A DNA stretch of 64,000 bases from Martinezella tropici (GTDB taxonomy: Bacteria; Pseudomonadota; Alphaproteobacteria; Rhizobiales; Rhizobiaceae). The notes beneath the pieces were generated by a model. The model saw only the letters and a program-made list of their open reading frames with translations. It had not been told where the DNA came from and searched no databases. The stretch spans positions 558,001 to 622,000 of the forward strand of contig NZ_VNIP01000006.1 of assembly GCF_008370325.1 (NCBI RefSeq), given 5' to 3'. Every line of letters starts with the position of its first letter. Position 1 is the first letter of the stretch. The position numbers and the translations under genes are program-made. Positions 52,392 to 60,545 of the stretch are shown one piece after another.

Positions 52392-53531
52392 ATGCTTGAC
52401 TCGATCACAGCGTTCTTGAAGCGGATCTGGGCCGCCATCACACGATGGCTGGGCCTGGTTTTCGTCGGGCTCGCATGGCCGTTTCTTGCCGCGCGCGGCT
52501 GGTATCGCCACGGCAACTGGCTGATCAAGCTGCCGGTCGTCGCTTTCGTAACGCTGCTGGCGGTGCTTTACATCTATTTCATCTGGCAGACGCAGATCTG
52601 GTCCGGGTTCAATCCGTCCTATCCCGAGGTCTATAAGTTCTCCGAACGCAAATTCTCCGCCGGAGAGGAATTGCCGGCGGCGCAAGGGCAGCAGGCTGCG
52701 GCTGTGGCGCCAAAAGCGTGCCAAACCTCGGCAGTCGTGGATGTCGCCGCCGATCTTACCGATTTCAACGTCAACCAGAATGCCTGGATCTCCTCGATGC
52801 TGCTCTACAAGCTGGGGTTCTTCAGCATTTCATGGGACGATACGCCTTTCCTCGACAACAAGGCGTCCTTCCAGAGAGGCGTAAACTCGGTGGTTCGCCG
52901 CACCTCGGCGGAATTGGTCGATACGATCGGCCGCGTGCGCGGGACTTCCGGGATCAACGGCGATCTGCAAAAGGCGCGCGGCAACCTGCAGTTCGACGAA
53001 TCGAGCTGGTATTTCGGTCTGCATCCGTTCGGGCCGAAAACGCCAACCCCGAGCTATTATCGCGCCGCGATCATCAATCTGCGCAACTTCAATACCGATC
53101 TCAGCAACTGCAAGGCGGTTTTCGACGGACGCGCGGACAATCTCCTGCAGTTTCTCGACCATGTCGCCGGCGACCTTGGCAGCACGGCAAATATCCTGGC
53201 GGACCGATCGCAAAACTACAGCTATGGGTGGTTCGACATGCGCGCGGACGATCGGTTCTGGTTTGCCTATGGCCAGCTTTATGCCAATTACGGCATTCTG
53301 AGCGCGGCCGGCGCGGATTTTCAGCAGGTGATCGCGGAACGCAACGTCGGCAGGCTCTGGAACGATACGCTCGGGATGTTGCAGACGGCGCTCCGCATTC
53401 AGCCGATGATCATCTCCAACGGCCGCGAAGACAGCTCATTCATGCCAAGCCACCTTGCGACGATGGGCTTCCACATCCTGCGGGTACGTTCGAACCTCGT
53501 CGAAATCCGCACGGTGCTGGGCGGCCGCTGA
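52392..53531 (+). CDS. DUF2333 family membrane-anchored protein
   Basis: A 379-residue protein with an N-terminal amphipathic stretch, one membrane helix at about 50-68 (LPVVAFVTLLAVLYIYFIW) and a large periplasmic domain with NVNQNAWISSMLLYKLGFF, DDTPFLDNKASFQRG and DDRFWFAYGQLYANYGIL. These segments match DUF2333, a family whose function is not known. The ATG at 52392 follows GAGGCG; longer frames from 52056 overlap the previous gene. Monocistronic. Confidence 0.85.
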   Translation: MLDSITAFLKRIWAAITRWLGLVFVGLAWPFLAARGWYRHGNWLIKLPVVAFVTLLAVLYIYFIWQTQIWSGFNPSYPEVYKFSERKFSAGEELPAAQGQQAAAVAPKACQTSAVVDVAADLTDFNVNQNAWISSMLLYKLGFFSISWDDTPFLDNKASFQRGVNSVVRRTSAELVDTIGRVRGTSGINGDLQKARGNLQFDESSWYFGLHPFGPKTPTPSYYRAAIINLRNFNTDLSNCKAVFDGRADNLLQFLDHVAGDLGSTANILADRSQNYSYGWFDMRADDRFWFAYGQLYANYGILSAAGADFQQVIAERNVGRLWNDTLGMLQTALRIQPMIISNGREDSSFMPSHLATMGFHILRVRSNLVEIRTVLGGR

Positions 53532-53610
53532 GTGCGGAGTGGTCTTCCGTCCGGAATGGGTAAAACAAGAAGATAGAACGCTGGCGCGATCTGAAGAAAG
53601 CAAAAGTGCT

Positions 53611-54342
53611 TTAGCTGATCAACTTGAGGCGGATGGCCTTGGCGACGAGCTGCGTGCGATTGACGCAATCGAGCTTCTTGATGGCGTTCATCATATAGGC
53701 ATTGACCGTATGGTCGGAGAGGGAAAGGATCTGGCCGATTTCGACCGAGGTCTTGCCCTGGGCCGTCCAGCGGACCACTTCGAGTTCGCGGGCCGAGAGC
53801 GAATGCGGCACGGCGCTATCGCTGCGTTTCAGGCAATTATAGGAATCCAGCGCCTGCAGCATGATCAGGGTGAGCTCATTGATTTCGCTCTGACCGAGAC
53901 TGTTGCGGTTCCCCATGAACCAGAAGAGAAGACGCTGTCCATCCGGTGAATTGACCGGAATGATCACGCTCATCGGGCAATTGTGGTTGAGCAAAAGCGT
54001 ATGGAGCTCGCGCGGAAGATCGCTGTCGAGCTCGATGTCTTTTTCCAACAGATGCCAGGAGCGTGGCAGCACCGAGTCCCGCGTGCGCAGCAGCATTGGG
54101 CAGCGCCGCACCAGCTGCTGACGATCGAAATCACGCACGAATTGCGCCGGCACGGTGCCTTCGATCAGCAGCGGCGTCATCATGGTATCGTCTGGAACCG
54201 GGGCATTCATGAAAGCCATGTAGCTGAAGCCGAAAGCCAACCCCGCCTGCTCCAGCGCCAGCGCAAACGCTGTTTGTGTCCGAGCAGTAGCGAGCTCGGC
54301 AGAAAGCAGCAATTGTCTCTCGGCGGTGATGATATAGGACAT
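53611..54342 (-). CDS. LuxR-family solo regulator
   Basis: A 243-residue regulator: an autoinducer-binding-like domain (about 5-165) and a C-terminal LuxR helix-turn-helix (LSARELEVVRWTAQGKTSVEI, then HTVNAYMMNAIKKL). At positions that contact the acyl-homoserine lactone in TraR, only the later Trp (in LPRSWHLL) is kept; Trp57, Tyr61 and Asp70 positions read Phe, Phe and Cys. No LuxI synthase is adjacent. It may sense another ligand or act without one. Starts at 54342 or 54360. Confidence 0.85.
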   Translation of the reverse strand: MSYIITAERQLLLSAELATARTQTAFALALEQAGLAFGFSYMAFMNAPVPDDTMMTPLLIEGTVPAQFVRDFDRQQLVRRCPMLLRTRDSVLPRSWHLLEKDIELDSDLPRELHTLLLNHNCPMSVIIPVNSPDGQRLLFWFMGNRNSLGQSEINELTLIMLQALDSYNCLKRSDSAVPHSLSARELEVVRWTAQGKTSVEIGQILSLSDHTVNAYMMNAIKKLDCVNRTQLVAKAIRLKLIS

Positions 54343-54929
54343 ATAGGTTGAAGCGCCCACAGCGTGTTATCGTTATCAAATACCGGATTTATGAGTGAAT
54401 GCTAGACGCAAAAATACCACAGGACCAGAAATAATTTCATTTTCATATATTTTAATATTCAGACGTGTGGAGTTACATAAATCTTCGCCCAAAATGAGCA
54501 TTAAGCGCAAAAAAAGCCGTTCCACTGACCGTATTACGACGGCGCTGTACATATGCGGGTGTCACGGTGTCAAGGATGGAGCCCCGAGGAGGGTATCGGA
54601 ATAGCAAAAATCCATCTGTATCGACGCTTCAGATGCCACGACGGCGCCCGCCTAAGGGTCGCGATTTGATACAGGAGGTGGCGTCCTGCATCGCGATATT
54701 TGCCGCCTAAGTATTGCGACGAACGGAAGAGCAAATTGAAATGACGCCTGCACAATATGCATGTATGGCCGTCTGCTTCCATCTTGCAGCGGTTCTCCGG
54801 CGTGCGGTTTTCGCCGCTCGGGACTGGCCGTTTTCGCAAATGATGCGGCATTGCGCCGGCATGCCTTGCGAAGGCCCAAAGCGGTTGCTATCCGTCTTGC
54901 CAAAGCAATCGCTTCCAGGCGTATACCTC
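54343..54929. other. Long AT-rich gap without a recognisable gene
   Basis: Between the divergent LuxR solo and the ClpP-fold gene, 54380-54530 is clearly AT-rich against the high-GC background. Small open frames (for example 54395-54604) have no ribosome binding site or homology I recognise. The ClpP-fold frame is open from 54714, but its N-terminal extension looks non-coding. Promoters of both genes must lie here; nothing else supported. Confidence 0.5.
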
Positions 54930-55880
54930 ATGAATTTTCGTTTTTTCCCGCAGCTTGCGGTGCGGTGCTGCAGAACGGTGTTGTGGATTGTCACGGCCGT
55001 TTCGCTTCTGCTCGTTGCGCCCGCCTTTGCCGAAGCGGCGGGTGCCACCGGCGGCACGCCGATGCGCTTCCTGCTTGTCCACGGCGAGATGGGCCAATGC
55101 CGCGCCGAAAACACGTGTCCGGACTGGATCTCCGCCGAGGGTCAGATCATGCCCGACACGCCGAGGAAGCTGCAGAAATTCCTGAAGCAGATCGGCAATC
55201 GGCGATTGCCGATCGTCGTCAGTTCGCCGGGCGGCGATGTCAAGGCGGCGATGGAGATGGCGCGTGCCATCCGCAAACAGAAGTTTTCGATCGCTGTCGG
55301 CCGCACCCGCTCGCGGGCATGCCCCTATGCCGAACCGATCTGCCCGGCAGCCCTTGCCGAGGACGGCTCGATCAAGGGACAGGTCTTTTCCGCAGACGCG
55401 ATCTGCTTTTCGGCATGCCCGCTGTTTTTCGCGGGCGGTGTCCAGCGTGTTTCCAGCCCCTTCGCATTGCTGGGCGTTCACCAGATCACCACGACCTATA
55501 GCGAGGTGCGAGTTCAATATCGCACCGAATATGAAATGGTGGATGGCAAGCGCAAAGTGCTTTCCAAGAAGGAGATCGGGCGAAAATTCGTCGGCAAATA
55601 CGACACGACGAAGCTCGACAAGGCGCAGCGGACACGGCTGATCCGCTTCCTAGACAAGATGGGCGTCGACGAGGGACTTGTCGATGTGATGCTTGGAACC
55701 GAGCCGAGCGGAATCCATCTGGTGTCGCAGATGGAGGCGCTGAGGCTGAAATTGACGACGGAGCTTGCAGATGCGGACGCGCTGGTTTCCGCGCGCAATT
55801 GCGGGGATGGGCAATCGATCTCCGATTGTGCCGCACCGCCGCCGCCGATGACCAGCGCCTCGGCTATGGCCGGCAAATAG
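54930..55880 (+). CDS. Periplasmic ClpP/crotonase-fold protein (COG3904-like)
   Basis: A 316-residue protein with a hydrophobic signal/anchor at about 15-38 (TVLWIVTAVSLLLVAPAFAEA) and a ClpP-like domain: PIVVSSPGGDVKAAMEMARAIR, then a conserved Cys-rich stretch CPYAEPICPAAL and the candidate nucleophile Ser in AICFSACPLFFAGG, with LLGVHQITT after it. This order resembles periplasmic serine-protease-like proteins. The catalytic status is uncertain. The start at 54930 is chosen for the signal sequence; the frame is open from 54714. Confidence 0.75.
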   Translation: MNFRFFPQLAVRCCRTVLWIVTAVSLLLVAPAFAEAAGATGGTPMRFLLVHGEMGQCRAENTCPDWISAEGQIMPDTPRKLQKFLKQIGNRRLPIVVSSPGGDVKAAMEMARAIRKQKFSIAVGRTRSRACPYAEPICPAALAEDGSIKGQVFSADAICFSACPLFFAGGVQRVSSPFALLGVHQITTTYSEVRVQYRTEYEMVDGKRKVLSKKEIGRKFVGKYDTTKLDKAQRTRLIRFLDKMGVDEGLVDVMLGTEPSGIHLVSQMEALRLKLTTELADADALVSARNCGDGQSISDCAAPPPPMTSASAMAGK

Positions 55881-55895
55881 CCGCGGCTTTCAGCG

Positions 55896-56405
55896 TCAGG
55901 CGTCCTTGGCTTTGCTTTTCGCCATGATCCTTTCCAGAAGGCCCAGCAGTACCGCCGAAATGACGAAGGCGAGATGGATGATGGTGAACCACATCAGCTT
56001 GGCGTTGTCATATTGAGTGGCGTTCAGGAATATCTGCAGCAGATGGATCGAGGAAATGGCGACGATCGAGGAGGCGACCTTGATCTTGAGGCTGCCTGAA
56101 TCAAGCTTGCCGAGGAAGGAAACCTCGTCTTCGGCTTCATCGAAGCGGCTGACGAAATTCTCGTAACCGGAAATCATCACCATGACGATCAAGCTCGCCA
56201 CCAGGGCGGCGTCGATAAGGCCGAGGATCGCCAGGATCATGTCGGCTTCGTCATAGACCAGCACGTTGATCGCGACCTTGCAGAACTTATAGGCGAATGA
56301 CACGGCGTAGACGGCGAGCGAAGCGGCAAGACCGAGATAGAAGATCAGCAGAAGCCAGCGACTGGAGAGAATGATGCGCTCGACCAGCAATTCCAGGGAC
56401 TTCAT
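55896..56405 (-). CDS. UPF0114 (YqhA) family membrane protein
   Basis: A 169-residue inner-membrane protein with four hydrophobic segments and the YqhA pattern [19 protein letters not shown], then [27 protein letters not shown] and the conserved [10 protein letters not shown]. Its function is unknown. It is convergent with the ClpP-fold gene (15 bp apart) and divergent from fhs across about 166 bp. Confidence 0.92.
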   Translation of the reverse strand: MKSLELLVERIILSSRWLLLIFYLGLAASLAVYAVSFAYKFCKVAINVLVYDEADMILAILGLIDAALVASLIVMVMISGYENFVSRFDEAEDEVSFLGKLDSGSLKIKVASSIVAISSIHLLQIFLNATQYDNAKLMWFTIIHLAFVISAVLLGLLERIMAKSKAKDA

Positions 56406-56571
56406 ATCTTTTCCTTCTTTCTCGATTGCATTTGGAAGCCGAAAATGGGCATGTCCCTGTCCCGCGACAAGGCGGCGTGTTTCGCAGAGGACAGTATGCC
56501 GTTGCTATTCACACTTGATACGTATTGGTTTATCCCGACAGGGAAATGACCGTGTGTTTGGGGCGAATCTA

Positions 56572-58251
56572 ATGGCGGCGGTGGCATCGGATATCGAAAT
56601 CGCTCGTGCGGCGAAGAAACTGCCGATTATCGAGATCGGCGCCAAGCTCGGCATTCCCGCGGAAGATCTCGCGCCCTACGGCTACGACAAGGCAAAAATC
56701 GGTGCCGGGTTTATCGCATCGCAAGCCGACAAGAAGGATGGCAAGCTGATCCTCGTCACGGCGATCAACCCGACGCCGGCGGGCGAGGGAAAGACCACCA
56801 CGACGGTCGGCCTCGGCGATGGCCTGAACCGTATCGGCAAGAAGGCTGTCGTCTGCGTGCGCGAGGCATCGCTCGGCCCCTGCTTCGGCGTAAAGGGCGG
56901 GGCGGCCGGCGGCGGTTACGCGCAGGTCATTCCGATGGAGGACATCAACCTTCATTTCACTGGCGATTTTCATGCGATCACCTCGGCCCACAATCTGCTT
57001 GCGGCGCTGATCGACAACCACATCTATTGGGGCAACGAGCAGAATATCGACCTCAGGCGCATCACCTGGCGCCGCGCGATGGATATGAACGACCGCGCAT
57101 TGCGCGATATCGTGTCCTCGCTGGGTGGTGTCGCCAACGGTTTTCCGCGCGAGGGCGGCTTCGACATCACGGTTGCTTCGGAGGTCATGGCGATCCTCTG
57201 TCTTTCCTCGGATCTCAAGGATCTAGAAAAGCGGCTCGGCAATATCATCATCGGTTATCGCCGCGACCGCACGCCCGTCTATGCTCGCGATCTGAAGGCC
57301 GATGGCGCCATGGCGGTGCTTTTGAGGGATGCGCTGCAGCCGAACCTCGTACAGACGCTGGAGAACAATCCGGCGCTCGTGCATGGTGGCCCTTTTGCCA
57401 ATATCGCGCATGGCTGTAATTCGGTGATCGCGACGCGCACGGCGCTCAAGCTTGCCGATTATGTGGTGACGGAAGCCGGCTTCGGCGCCGATCTTGGCGC
57501 CGAGAAATTCTTCGACATCAAGTGCCGGAAGGCCGGTCTTTCGCCGGATGCGGCCGTTATCGTCGCGACCGTGCGGGCGCTGAAGATGAACGGCGGCATC
57601 AAGAAGGACGATCTCGGCAAGGAGAATGTCGATGCCCTCGTCAAGGGCTGCGCCAACCTCGGCCGGCATGTCGCCAATGTCCGCAAATTCGGCGTGCCTG
57701 TCGTCGTGGCCATCAATCATTTCGTCTCCGACACCGAGGCCGAAATCGAGGCACTGAAAAATTATGTCGCGCGGCTCGGCGCCGAGGCGATCCTCTGCCG
57801 GCATTGGGCCGAGGGCTCGGCGGGGATCGTCGATCTCGCGCATAAGGTGGTGGAGCTCGCCGAATCCGGCCAGGCGAAATTCCAGCCGCTCTATCCGGAC
57901 AATCTCTCGCTGTTGGAGAAGATCGAGATCGTCGCCTCGAAGATTTATCATGCCGGCGAGGTCACGGCCGACAAATCCGTCCGCGATCAGCTCCGGTCCT
58001 GGGAGGACCAAGGTTATGGACACCTCCCGGTCTGCATGGCGAAGACGCAATATTCCTTCACGACCGATCCGAACATTCGCGGCGCCCCAGAAGGCCACAT
58101 AGTACCCGTTCGCGAAGTGCGTCTCTCGGCCGGTGCGGGCTTCGTCGTCGTCATTACCGGCGAGATCATGACCATGCCCGGCCTGCCGAAATCACCCTCG
58201 GCCGAAAGAATTTTCCTCAATGATCATGGCTACATAGAGGGACTGTTTTAA
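56572..58251 (+). CDS. fhs: Formate--tetrahydrofolate ligase
   Basis: A 559-residue enzyme that makes 10-formyl-THF from formate, THF and ATP, feeding one-carbon metabolism and purine synthesis. P-loop [19 protein letters not shown] lies near residues 64-80; [15 protein letters not shown] and the C-terminal [20 protein letters not shown] are signature segments. The ATG at 56572 gives the standard length; a frame open from 56371 would overlap yqhA. Confidence 0.97.
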   Translation: MAAVASDIEIARAAKKLPIIEIGAKLGIPAEDLAPYGYDKAKIGAGFIASQADKKDGKLILVTAINPTPAGEGKTTTTVGLGDGLNRIGKKAVVCVREASLGPCFGVKGGAAGGGYAQVIPMEDINLHFTGDFHAITSAHNLLAALIDNHIYWGNEQNIDLRRITWRRAMDMNDRALRDIVSSLGGVANGFPREGGFDITVASEVMAILCLSSDLKDLEKRLGNIIIGYRRDRTPVYARDLKADGAMAVLLRDALQPNLVQTLENNPALVHGGPFANIAHGCNSVIATRTALKLADYVVTEAGFGADLGAEKFFDIKCRKAGLSPDAAVIVATVRALKMNGGIKKDDLGKENVDALVKGCANLGRHVANVRKFGVPVVVAINHFVSDTEAEIEALKNYVARLGAEAILCRHWAEGSAGIVDLAHKVVELAESGQAKFQPLYPDNLSLLEKIEIVASKIYHAGEVTADKSVRDQLRSWEDQGYGHLPVCMAKTQYSFTTDPNIRGAPEGHIVPVREVRLSAGAGFVVVITGEIMTMPGLPKSPSAERIFLNDHGYIEGLF

Positions 58252-58408
58252 GTTCAGACTCAGATTCAACTGAGGTCGTTTGAACCCAAGGATCTCTGCC
58301 GCTCCGACACCACCTGCAGCAGATTGCGATGCCGTTCGAGGGAGAAAAACCGCGTGTTCGCTTGACGCCACAGGCAACAGGATCGACAACAGGCATCGAT
58401 GTCATCGC

Positions 58409-59275
58409 ATGGAAGAGCGGAGTCAGATCGTGACTGCAGACAGCCGTGCCAGCTTGGACGATATACGCGCTTTCCATGCGAAAATGATGGCGGCCGCCAG
58501 CAACTCGGCGGATGAAAGGCTGGAGCAGGCCTTCCGCCGGGTGCCGCGCGAAGCCTTCATGGGGCCGGGGCCCTGGCAGATCGTGCTCAAGGGACGCTAT
58601 CTCGAAACTCCGAGCAGTGATCCCGCCTTTCTCTATCAGAATGTTTTGGTCTCCCTGGACAAATCGAAGGGCATCAACAATGGCGAGCCGTTTCTCCATG
58701 CCGCCTTCCTGGGTGCCGTGGCGCCCCAGCCCGGCGAAACCGTCGTTCAGATCGGTACGGGGACGGGATACTACACCGCCATTCTCTCGACGCTGGTGAC
58801 ACCGGGCGGGCACGTCCATGCCATCGAGATCGATGAGGCATTGGCCGGCCGCACGCGAGACAACCTCGCCTCCTATAAAGACGTTTCCGTCATCTGCGCC
58901 GATGCGACTTCGTTCGAGCTTCCGGATACGGATCTGATCTATGTGAGTGCCGGCGTGGTGGCGCCGCCGAAGTCATGGCTGCAGGCGTTGCGACCCGGAG
59001 GCCGGCTTATCGTGCCCTGGCAGGCGAACGAGAAAGTCGGGCTTGCCGTTCTGATTACGCGAGAGGATATCGGGTTCAGCGCTCGCGCTTTGATGCCCGC
59101 TTATTTCATTCCATGCATCGGTGCATCGGATCCGGCCCGATCCATTAGAATCCCGAATGGCGGTGAGGCTCGGTCCATCCAGTCTATTTGGCTGACCGAG
59201 CAGCGCGCGCCCGATGAAACAGCGATTGCGATCTACCGGGACGTCTGGTTCTCGAATGCCGGCATCGGAGCATGA
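58409..59275 (+). CDS. PIMT-family protein carboxyl methyltransferase
   Basis: A 288-residue methyltransferase of the protein-L-isoaspartate methyltransferase superfamily. SAM motif I VQIGTGTGYYTAIL is near residue 112, HAIEIDEALAGRT motif II follows, and the early REAFMGPGPW segment is typical. It is about 70 residues longer than classical PIMT, so isoaspartate repair is not certain. The start may be the ATG at 58409 or a GTG at 58430. It lies 157 bp after fhs. Confidence 0.8.
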   Translation: MEERSQIVTADSRASLDDIRAFHAKMMAAASNSADERLEQAFRRVPREAFMGPGPWQIVLKGRYLETPSSDPAFLYQNVLVSLDKSKGINNGEPFLHAAFLGAVAPQPGETVVQIGTGTGYYTAILSTLVTPGGHVHAIEIDEALAGRTRDNLASYKDVSVICADATSFELPDTDLIYVSAGVVAPPKSWLQALRPGGRLIVPWQANEKVGLAVLITREDIGFSARALMPAYFIPCIGASDPARSIRIPNGGEARSIQSIWLTEQRAPDETAIAIYRDVWFSNAGIGA

Positions 59276-59325
59276 TCGGGCCGGGATTTTGACGATGGTC
59301 GAACCATCGATTGATCGGTGTGTTT

Positions 59326-59431
59326 CTAGAGCATTTCCGCTTTTCTTCGAATCGCGAAAACGCTCTATCTCCTTATTTCCCAACGCATTCCGGACGGAAA
59401 ACCGCTCCGCACTTTCCTGAAATTGCTCTAG
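59326..59431. repeat. Rhizobial repeat with CTAGAGCA ends
   Basis: Terminal arms CTAGAGCA (59326-59333) and TGCTCTAG (59424-59431) enclose GCATTTCCGC-type and CGGACGGAAAACCGC segments. I recall the element as widespread in Rhizobium. Its right end contains the stop codon of the extensin-like gene, so it also serves as that gene's 3' end. Confidence 0.75.
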
Positions 59432-60270
59432 TGGCAGTAGCGGAAGCCGCCACTCCTTTCAATGACATCGAGATGGAAATGCGTTTCGTGCGCCGCATCG
59501 CTCTCCGGGTCGAGGACGGTGGTGAAATAGAGGCAGGCGGAGGCGCTGGCTGCGCGCTGGAACGCGCCCGTCAGCGTCGGATCTTCGCGCCGAGGCTCGA
59601 TTGCGATGGTTTTGCCGTTTTCGAAGGTAAAGCTTGCGACATCGATGGCGTTGCCGCGGGCATGTTCCGAGATCTTGCCGGTGGAGGCATTGTTGCGCAG
59701 GCGGCAGATATAGGTCGAGGCCTGATTGATGGTGGCGATCTTGCCGTTGTCCAATGCGGCGGCTGATGGAATGACGCTATCCTTCATCCATTGGGCCAGG
59801 GCCAGGGCCGCTTCGCAGCGCATCGTCCCTTGAGGCTTGAACTCGATTCCCGGCAGCGGCGAAGCAAGCGAGATCGGCTTGTCGATGCCGCAGCCGTTGC
59901 CGTCGTCAATGCGGGGGATTTCCTTGAAGATCGCTCCCATTGCGGTCAGTTCCTTCACGCATGCCTGATGTTCCTCGTCCGGCTCGGAAGCGACGGTCAG
60001 GGGCGGGCGAGGGGGGCCTTGCATTTCGCCCGTCGTCTGCTCCTCTGGCGGAGTTGCCGGGTTTTCCTCCGGTTGGGCACTTGGTTTTTCCGCCGGAACA
60101 ACAGGTTTGTCCGGAGATGTTGCGGGCTTCTCCGCCGGGATCGGCGGTGTGCCGCCCGGCTGAGCCTGTTCCTGATCCGGCTTTTGTTCTGGTATCGGGC
60201 CAGTCTGGGGAAGAGAAGCGGCCATGAGTACAATGACGGCAGAGGTTAGTGAAATGGTTCTAAACAACAT
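59428..60270 (-). CDS. Extensin-like secreted protein with Pro-rich linker
   Basis: A 280-residue exported protein: a signal or anchor (LFRTISLTSAVIVLMAAS), a low-complexity Pro/Glu/Lys linker (about 20-90) with repeated PxxPAEKP units, and a C-terminal extensin-like domain related to D-Ala-D-Ala carboxypeptidases with HARGNAIDVASF and HETHFHLDV holding the putative zinc residues. A role in peptidoglycan trimming is likely. The ATG at 60270 is used; the codon before it is TTG. The stop codon lies in a dispersed repeat. Confidence 0.85.
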   Translation of the reverse strand: MLFRTISLTSAVIVLMAASLPQTGPIPEQKPDQEQAQPGGTPPIPAEKPATSPDKPVVPAEKPSAQPEENPATPPEEQTTGEMQGPPRPPLTVASEPDEEHQACVKELTAMGAIFKEIPRIDDGNGCGIDKPISLASPLPGIEFKPQGTMRCEAALALAQWMKDSVIPSAAALDNGKIATINQASTYICRLRNNASTGKISEHARGNAIDVASFTFENGKTIAIEPRREDPTLTGAFQRAASASACLYFTTVLDPESDAAHETHFHLDVIERSGGFRYCH

Positions 60271-60366
60271 CAAGTAAATCAGCCAATCCTAATGATGATG
60301 TCATTAGAACGCTTGATGTCGCCATTTCGTTGCAATTCAGCAACGTTTGTTCCCTGTCTTTAAACA

Positions 60367-60381
60367 TGACAATTTTATTCA
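60367..60381. promoter_or_regulatory. Iron-responsive operator 1 (TGA-N9-TCA)
   Basis: TGACAATTTTATTCA fits exactly the RirA iron-responsive operator TGA-N9-TCA. It lies 165 bp from the heme-receptor start in its promoter region. Confidence 0.7.
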
Positions 60382-60403
60382 TGATTCTGCTGGCGGGATA
60401 TAT

Positions 60404-60418
60404 TGACAATAATAGTCA
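60404..60418. promoter_or_regulatory. Iron-responsive operator 2 (TGA-N9-TCA)
   Basis: TGACAATAATAGTCA is a second exact match, starting 37 bp after the first and sharing its TGACAAT left half. Two sites this close are unlikely by chance and predict repression under iron sufficiency. Confidence 0.75.
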
Positions 60419-60545
60419 TGTTTTTTATGCGGCAGAAAGAAGGCGGAATATTTCCGTCTCATTAACAAAACTGACCTAGCCAGCCCCTTGCCTGCATTCG
60501 ACGCAGCAACCAGCCAGCCCGGTGAAGCCTTCGAAAGGAATGGTT

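Noticed and set aside
54395..54604. A 69-codon frame in the AT-rich gap
   Set aside because: No ribosome binding site, no recognisable domain, and composition dominated by the local AT bias.
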